The translations under genes and the position numbers were made by a program. 64,000 nucleotides of DNA from Sipunculus nudus (taxonomy: Eukaryota; Annelida; Sipuncula; Golfingiida; Sipunculidae). The notes under the pieces are model-generated. The model ran no database searches and was not told the DNA's origin. It saw nothing but the letters and a program-made list of their open reading frames with translations. This document shows positions 58,174-64,000 of the stretch, one piece after another. The stretch covers positions 34,231,339 through 34,295,338 of the forward strand of contig CM049316.1 in NCBI GenBank assembly GCA_026874595.1, in the 5' to 3' direction. How positions within the stretch are numbered: the first letter of the stretch is position 1; each line of letters starts with the position of its first letter.

Positions 58174-59479
58174 ATATACCTAAATTTCTATTTACCTTAA
58201 TCTGATATTTTATCAATTAAAGGTATATATATAAATTGTTAAACAGTACACATTTTTAAGCACCCAGTTATATCAAATAATATTTGATAGGGTAATATTT
58301 AACTGCAAGACAATAACAACACATTTTTAAAATTTTGATTCCAGAAACAAATTTAAGCTTCATTGTTAACTAGAGAATTTCATGGTGGAGCAGAAATCAA
58401 AAACCGTTTCAGATATTTTTTTGCAGTTTAATAAGAGCCCCAAAATGTGACTTGCTGTTACTTGGTGCTAAAATAGTGTGCTATTGAAAAATCATATGTA
58501 AATGATTGTACATTTGATAATAAAAGTATACCATCCGAAAGAACCAGTATAACAATTTAACTCTATTTAATTGACAATTTACATGTTTGAATGAAATATA
58601 ATATATGGGTCTAATATTCATTTTAATTACTTTTCGGTTAATTCACTTGAAATCTGTATAGATAAACAAGCTATTTCCAACATTTATTTATTATTAGGAA
58701 TTCGATCTTTAGTGTCATTTGAAATTACCCGACTTTCTGTCATGTCAGTCGGCCAACTACATATTCAGTGAAAACTTGTTAAAGTCAGCCGGACTTATGT
58801 GTCTAACACGCGAGGGTCTGGGCTCCAGGATATATAAACAACACTTCCCCGCCAGCTTTAAACTCTAATTAGTTTTTTCCTTGCGCTTTCGAATTGTCTA
58901 TGCTCGTGATTAAAAATCAAACTCTTGAATTTAAAGCTAAATCGCACAGCATGGACTTTCGGGAAACAAAAAGATTTATTACAATGCTTGTCAGAGCAAC
59001 TTCAACCTAAGTAATGACCCCCCCCCCCCCCGCGGAGGCCTGCTAAATCGTGGCGAGACAGACTTAGTCAACAGCCCGAGCGTTTATTCGTACACCTTAA
59101 TTGCTGTTTACCTGATAATTCAAAGAACATTTAAGTAAAAACTGATTAGTAATGAGTGTTAACGTTAAGCGCCAATTTCAATTTTCGATAGCATATTAAT
59201 AAACTAGGGTGGTACTCTATACAAAAGAAGGCCAATGACCTTCATTTGTGTTAGGCAATAGTGAAAATACCGTAAATAACATAATTACACAAATATATGT
59301 GTCCTGCTGTATTCTAAACGTCTCCATATCCTAACGCAACAGCTATAGATACGCTATTTAATCAAAGAAACGTTGTATATACCTTGTGTGTCTATCACAT
59401 ATGCTACACATACGTAGGGTTTTCTAGACAGTTCTACACACGGTTTTAATTTAACTAGGCTCACGAGTTAATTCCCGTG
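58171..59479. other. Non-coding DNA
   Basis: A TATATAAAC word lies at about 58,830 and a C run at about 59,019-59,031. No coding exon could be supported. Confidence 0.4.
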
Positions 59480-59675
59480 ACATTTCCAGCCAAGTCCATC
59501 TTCCATATGGACATGGTTTATTTAACCAAATACACGCTCTATATATCCATAAGGTATTTACTGTTTAACCAAGAACACCTGCTGTATTCAAAAAGTTTAT
59601 TCAACCAAGCACACTCATACATACACAGGGTTTATTCAAATAAGCACACTTGTTATATACTTCTGCTTGTTTATT
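59480..59675. repeat. Degenerate tandem repeat of about 38 bp
   Basis: GTTTATTTAACCAAATACAC, GTTTAACCAAGAACACCTG, TTTATTCAACCAAGCACACTC and TTTATTCAAATAAGCACACTT succeed one another with ATATAC/CATACAC spacers, about four to five units. A weaker earlier unit lies near 59,360. Confidence 0.65.
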
Positions 59676-60831
59676 TTTGCACATGATCGAACCCTTCTCT
59701 ATGGAAAACCGCAGCAGCCTTGTTGCCAAGCTGGGGAACAAATGCTGTTCCGTTGGTAAGGTTGGCTCTTGTATGTCTCCATCTTGAATTAGTTTTTGAG
59801 CCCCAAGCCTACTCTTTACTGGCCGACCATTTTTTTTAAACAATAAAGCTTGGCTGCACGCAAAACAATTTTGGTGAGTCTCCTTTTTGTGAGGTTACCA
59901 CGTGCACAGGCGCTTGAATCCCTATTTGTAATAAAGTGTTCATATCCCCAGTGTTCTTAAAAATACTACGAAAGAATCAGTTCAAAAGAACCAATAAAAA
60001 AACGGTCATACCATACTATATCTATTATATTATGAGTCATTTCATGGTTTTGGATTTGCGAGCATCTGCAAGCGGTTTCTTTTCTTATTGAATTTATTAA
60101 TGTAAAATTACCTGCTCTGGTGCTGTGGGTGTGTATCCTTCTGATCTTGTGACACGTCAATGCCATAAACATAAAATTTTCTATGAGCATTGTCCCAAGA
60201 CATAATAGTCTTTGCACAGCAGTTACCAGTCACTTATTGACTTGAGTAAGCTGCCTGTGTAGCAGTGTGTAGGGTTGGTCTGTTATCACCACAGCAGAGG
60301 TATCGGGTTTCGCACTCAGTGTATAAACACAGTGAGCCACTGTAGCTCACTGGTGGATGGATCAGCAGTAACCATTTTTTCCTGAATGATACTTTATGTC
60401 TTTCTGCAGCTGAGGCTTCCGACACCTGTTTGATTTCATTTTTTCTTGTTTCTCTTTGGTCAGACAAAACTCGCCCTGTCAGCTAATTTATACCTTTACC
60501 CCAGGTCTATTTTCATATAATTCCCTGGTGTGTATGTACCTGTTATTACCATGAAATACCTAATTCACGTATACGATGATTTATTTTCACTTACAATTAT
60601 AAATAAAACAAGCGTGAATAAGTAAAACAAAATAGAAGTGTATTCAACAAGAAATAATAATATTTTATCAGATTAAGAACTGATGGATTCCTCATATTAT
60701 AAACAGATCTGAATATATTAAATCAAACATTAAAATAGTGGTGTACACAAAACTTTAAAATTATAGATATCCAAGGCAAGCTAATAGTCTGAATGTATCT
60801 TGTATAGGGTATATTATATGACTAGAGGTGC
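59676..60831. other. Non-coding or unrecognised DNA
   Basis: Minus-strand frames at 59601-59843 and 60234-60467 have no domain I recognise and no defensible splice pair. They could hide a lengsin upstream exon, but no beta-grasp motif was found. Confidence 0.35.
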
Positions 60832-60918
60832 GGACAGGACCGAACCAGCCCCTGGAAGTCTAGTGCAACACATAAGCGGTAAAATCCAGGTCCGGTTCAG
60901 CCGTGTTCGGTCCTGTCC
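60832..60918. repeat. Perfect 14-bp inverted repeat
   Basis: GGACAGGACCGAAC (60832-60845) and GTTCGGTCCTGTCC (60905-60918) with a 59-bp spacer. A further GGTCCGG/GGACCAGTCC series surrounds them. Confidence 0.88.
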
Positions 60919-61238
60919 AGTAGGTGGACCAGTCCAAGCGATCTGGTCCATTTAGTAAAATATAATTTAAAAAAATTAAAATATGCTATGTGCCACTTTA
61001 TGCGCTTCTTTGGTCAAATATTTAACAAAAACCGAATATCACATACACATTCAACCCTTCAATAAATGTAATATTTTAATCAATAAGTGAATCGCAAGAC
61101 CTAGTTTGATTTCTGAATTACAATTATAAAATCACAATTTTTGTAAATAATTTGAAAACAGTTGAACTTTTATTTTGGGAAAAGCGCAGGGGCGGGACAC
61201 GGTGGTTAGAGCATATGCCAAATTGCGCAGGATATAGA
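60919..61238. other. Non-coding DNA
   Basis: Nothing recognised. Confidence 0.4.
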
Positions 61239-61263
61239 GGGGGGGGGGGGAGGGGGGGGGGGG
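61239..61263. repeat. Poly-G tract
   Basis: Twelve G, one A and twelve more G. Confidence 0.96.
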
Positions 61264-61926
61264 CTTGCTGATTCAAAGACTTTGCTGGGTGAGGATGGCT
61301 GCAGGTTGCCAAAAAGTATATTGTATAATGCTATGCATTTACTGTAGTTAATGTATAGAAATTGTTCTTATTATACCTTGATACAAATTAAAACATCAGA
61401 AAAGGCATCAGCAATATGAAACATAGCAGGTGACACTGATCCTAATGGTTAACATGTCAATTCAATCATAAGATAATCACCAAAAATTACTCTTTACTGT
61501 CTCAGAGAAAAAAATATAAAAAATAATAAACATTTATTAAACTATACCAGCTGCCATAGCTTAAAATACATTAACGTAGCTAAGGTTTTTTCGTTGAGAG
61601 GTTGGTTACAATATTCAAATTTACCTGGTACCCTGGTGTTGTTAGCCTTAACTGTGGCATACGTGACTGTCTACACTGGGTAATCAAATACATGTGTTGA
61701 CAGGTTTATTAATAAAGTTGATGAATGATTGAGTTAATGGGGCACATTTTGTTTGTATTGGTCAAATCAAGCATTTTTGAACAAAATGCCATGATCCATC
61801 TACCCTGAACGCTCTGTGGTTGCTAGGCAACTACACCCTGCAAGCAGCTGGGGGTATCAGTTAACACTGCAGCACACACAGCCTGTGGCTCAGGCTTATT
61901 TTTATCCCGAAGACTAAACTGGTGAA
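61264..61926. other. Possible 5' flank of a plus-strand gene
   Basis: AT-rich, becoming GC-richer from about 61,800 toward the candidate first exon at 61927. No canonical TATA box was seen. Confidence 0.3.
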
Positions 61927-62037
61927 ATGTTTTCGGTGGATCAAGGCGTGTGGGAGGTAGCACGTGCACAGTCAGCTCAGCGTCACCGGGATTTACAAGC
62001 ACAAATGCAGAAGTGCCAGAACGCTTTATCTTCAACG
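61927..62037 (+). CDS. Candidate first coding exon of an unidentified plus-strand gene
   Basis: ATG at 61927 (GAAATG, A at -3) opens 37 codons, beginning MFSVDQGVWEVARAQ and ending with a Gln-rich helical stretch (HRDLQAQMQKCQNALSST). It ends exactly at a near-perfect donor, ACG|GTGAGT (gt at 62038), in phase 0. Composition is typical of a soluble or coiled-coil N-terminus. I do not recognise the family and no second exon was confirmed. A minus-strand open frame overlaps it but lacks splice support. Confidence 0.4.
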
Positions 62038-63472
62038 GTGAGTGTCATTTGCTGTCATACTTTTTCCTCGTGTTTCTGTTACGACAGTTTCTCAATTGTT
62101 TAGTTACTGACAACCAATTACTTTCCACATATAGCCGGCCATTCCAGCGTAAGTTTGAACCGGACGGGTGGGGTATGTGTGTGTGTGTGATTGAGTGAGG
62201 GGGAGGGGTTCAGAGAAGTGACCTGTGTTCAAACGTTAGTTACTGTCTCCGGGTACGTCTTTTAATTAGACCCATCGCCCTTTGAAAAGATTGTGATATC
62301 AAACACAAGACACAGGCTACATTTTTCCCAAGTGGCCCACTCAGCACTTTGTAGCATGATTTTACCCATGGGAAACCACATGTGAACTGTTGGTGACAAA
62401 ATGATTGTGATGATAAATCAACTAAAAGTAGGATCAAATCAATTTGTTTCATGTTGCCAACTGCATGTCATGTCACTGGTTCATTAATCGTTTGACTACG
62501 TGAGGCAAAGTACTGATTTAAAGTGATTTTGGCATAGGAAATGGGGTACTGAATATTTAAATGTTAAATATTGTGTAGAAAATTTAGTAATAGAAAATAT
62601 ATATAATAGAAAAATAATATATGGATAGTGCCCATTTTACTCTCTGCAGACTTGTACCACAATGTTTAGAGTGGAATAGTGCTATGTTGGAATACCCCTC
62701 ACCCACAGTCATGATAGTACTAGTATAATTACATATTGACAAATGTAGGCCTATATGAATCGACAATTATGAGACTCATGGATCAACTTCCTTGTCGTGT
62801 TATTAGAATTTTCAATTCCAGTTCATACCTGTAGTTAAACTTTTTCTCCATATGGTTTTCCTCTGTATTTAGTTTAGTCATAGAAATATAAAGTTGATTG
62901 TCTTATTATTTCTTCAATGGTTTACATAAAGATTGCTTTATTTGCCAGTATATCTGCTTATAAACAACAGAGAATGGTCACAGCAAATTGAACAAGTTTT
63001 GAAATCTCCACAACTTAAAGGTTAGCACACTGTCCACAATCTATCTCACCACAGGCTTAACTGATTGTCATATTTCTGACAAGAAAGGGACATTTCATTT
63101 CTACAAAAGGAACGTTAGATGCTGGGAGTCTGAATGTCTAGAGAATCTCCATAGTGAGAATTCATGCTGGTCTCTAATTTAACATTCCAGATTGTCACAA
63201 ACTTGAACATACATCCCCGATTCAAAAGTTTATTGAAGAGAAAAGACTTACAACAAACACATTAACTTGTTCTGAATCAGCAATTAATACACAGAGATAA
63301 ACAAGACTCATTATTTTTATTCTACTTTTAAAATAAGTCTGTTTACGCCATACACTTATACATCATTATTTATATGACAGTATATCACTGATGTTTACAA
63401 AATAATCATATCATATATGTTTGGTCTTGAGTATAATTTAAATATCATTAAAAATTGGCATTTGTGTTGCAG
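62038..63472. other. Possible intron of the candidate plus-strand gene
   Basis: AT-rich, with no recognised coding exon. Begins with the donor at 62038 and ends at the acceptor before 63473, if these belong to one gene. Confidence 0.3.
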
Positions 63473-63543
63473 ATCTTCTGGCTGTATGTCACTGTAACCC
63501 TCGTACGAATGCTGGGTACTGTGACGTCAGAGGCACGGGGCAG
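63473..63543 (+). CDS. Candidate internal exon with EGF/laminin-like cysteines
   Basis: Follows a good acceptor (TTTGTGTTGCAG). In the frame entered after two bases it reads LLAVCHCNPRTNAGYCDVRG and ends TGQ at CAG|GTTCAG (63543). The C-x-C-N-P...G-x-C-D-x(4)-GQ spacing resembles the first half of an EGF-like or laminin-type repeat, which would make the product extracellular. A second frame over the same bases stays open to 63700 but looks like low-complexity hydrophobic sequence. Its entry phase (1) does not match the phase-0 exit of 61927-62037, so if both are real they are not adjacent exons. Confidence 0.3.
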
Positions 63544-64000
63544 GTTCAGATTCCTACATCATTTCCTCTTTTGGTTTGATTTTGCTTGTTGCAGTAGCAC
63601 GTATTTGGTCTACAAGCAGATATTTTATACAAGCAGATGTTTTATAACAATAAAATTGAAGGCTAGCATCATGCATGGTAATATATATGGTTATATTTGA
63701 TTTTTAAATTACATATTTGCTTCATCATAGTGATAGAATGAATTTCTGGTAAATACCGTACGGGTAAATGAAATGGATATGCATTCGCATCAACTATGTC
63801 AACCTATTTTCTATGAGCAAAAAAAAAAACATTTTACCCATTACTTGGTAATAAAGCAATAAAGTATTTGTGTTCAGGCTGTGTGTGCGTCACGGCAAAT
63901 TATATAAAAAAAACATCTGATATGGCCATTAGAAGTCATCAGTCCAATCACTAATAAGGAAATAAAATTTTCTTTTTTTTCTCTCTCTATTATTTGGCAC
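63544..64000. other. Non-coding DNA to the window edge
   Basis: AATAAA occurs at about 63,649. No further exon recognised. Confidence 0.4.

Noticed and set aside
59601-60467. Minus-strand open frames as upstream exons of the lengsin-like gene
   Set aside because: No beta-grasp motif of glutamine synthetase was seen and no phase-compatible donor could be matched to the acceptor at 56965.
61823-62035. Minus-strand 70-codon frame antisense to the candidate first exon
   Set aside because: No splice or family support, whereas the plus strand has an ATG frame ending exactly at a strong donor.

Overview
This is an animal (eukaryotic) genomic window with few genes and many repeats. Overall AT-rich composition, at least fourteen (AT)n tracts, many long G/C homopolymers, tRNA-headed SINEs, a Penelope-like element, a Ty3/Gypsy element, a CR1/L2-like LINE remnant and two tandem-satellite fields point to a marine invertebrate. 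A mollusc is my best guess from the repeat style and the lengsin-like gene, but no rRNA or mitochondrial marker is present to confirm it.

Only two protein-coding loci are well supported. At the left (690-2540, minus) is a complete single-exon 616-residue SLC5 sodium:solute symporter of the SMCT/SMVT/NIS type. At the right (55776-56965, minus) is the large 3' exon of a glutamine-synthetase-fold gene resembling lengsin; its N-terminal exons were not found. Three weaker candidate exons on the plus strand are given: 29142-29289 (six cysteines), 61927-62037 (ATG start with a strong GTGAGT donor) and 63473-63543 (EGF/laminin-like cysteine spacing behind a good acceptor).

Region by region: 2.8-5.1 kb holds a Helitron-like 5' end and one complete 311-bp non-autonomous Helitron. 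6.4-9 kb holds tRNA-derived SINE copies and a degenerate ATTACAATATGGGCCGTT array. 0.5-23 kb carries about six copies, in both orientations, of one unclassified dispersed repeat. 24.1 kb and 35.7-36.1 kb hold tRNA-like repeats bounded by perfect terminal inverted repeats. 27.4-29.1 kb is a decayed LINE. 30.5-32.3 kb is a tandem repeat of about 332 bp. 36.6-39.9 kb is a broken Ty3-type LTR retrotransposon (minus) whose protease is followed directly by integrase, the unusual Gmr1-like order. 41.5-43.0 kb is a decayed Penelope-like reverse transcriptase. 45.4 kb is a second integrase fragment, and 49.3-51.5 kb holds two more LTRs of the same family. 51.6-52.6 kb is a GC-rich satellite with a period near 240 bp and nested 20-bp units. 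53.05-54.99 kb is a 77-bp satellite that switches orientation head-to-head near 53,848 and contains a 308-bp (4 x 77) higher-order repeat.

The two main genes show no operon-like or pathway link. The window is best read as two gene islands separated by about 53 kb of repeat-dense DNA. No CRISPR, rRNA or intact tRNA gene was seen.
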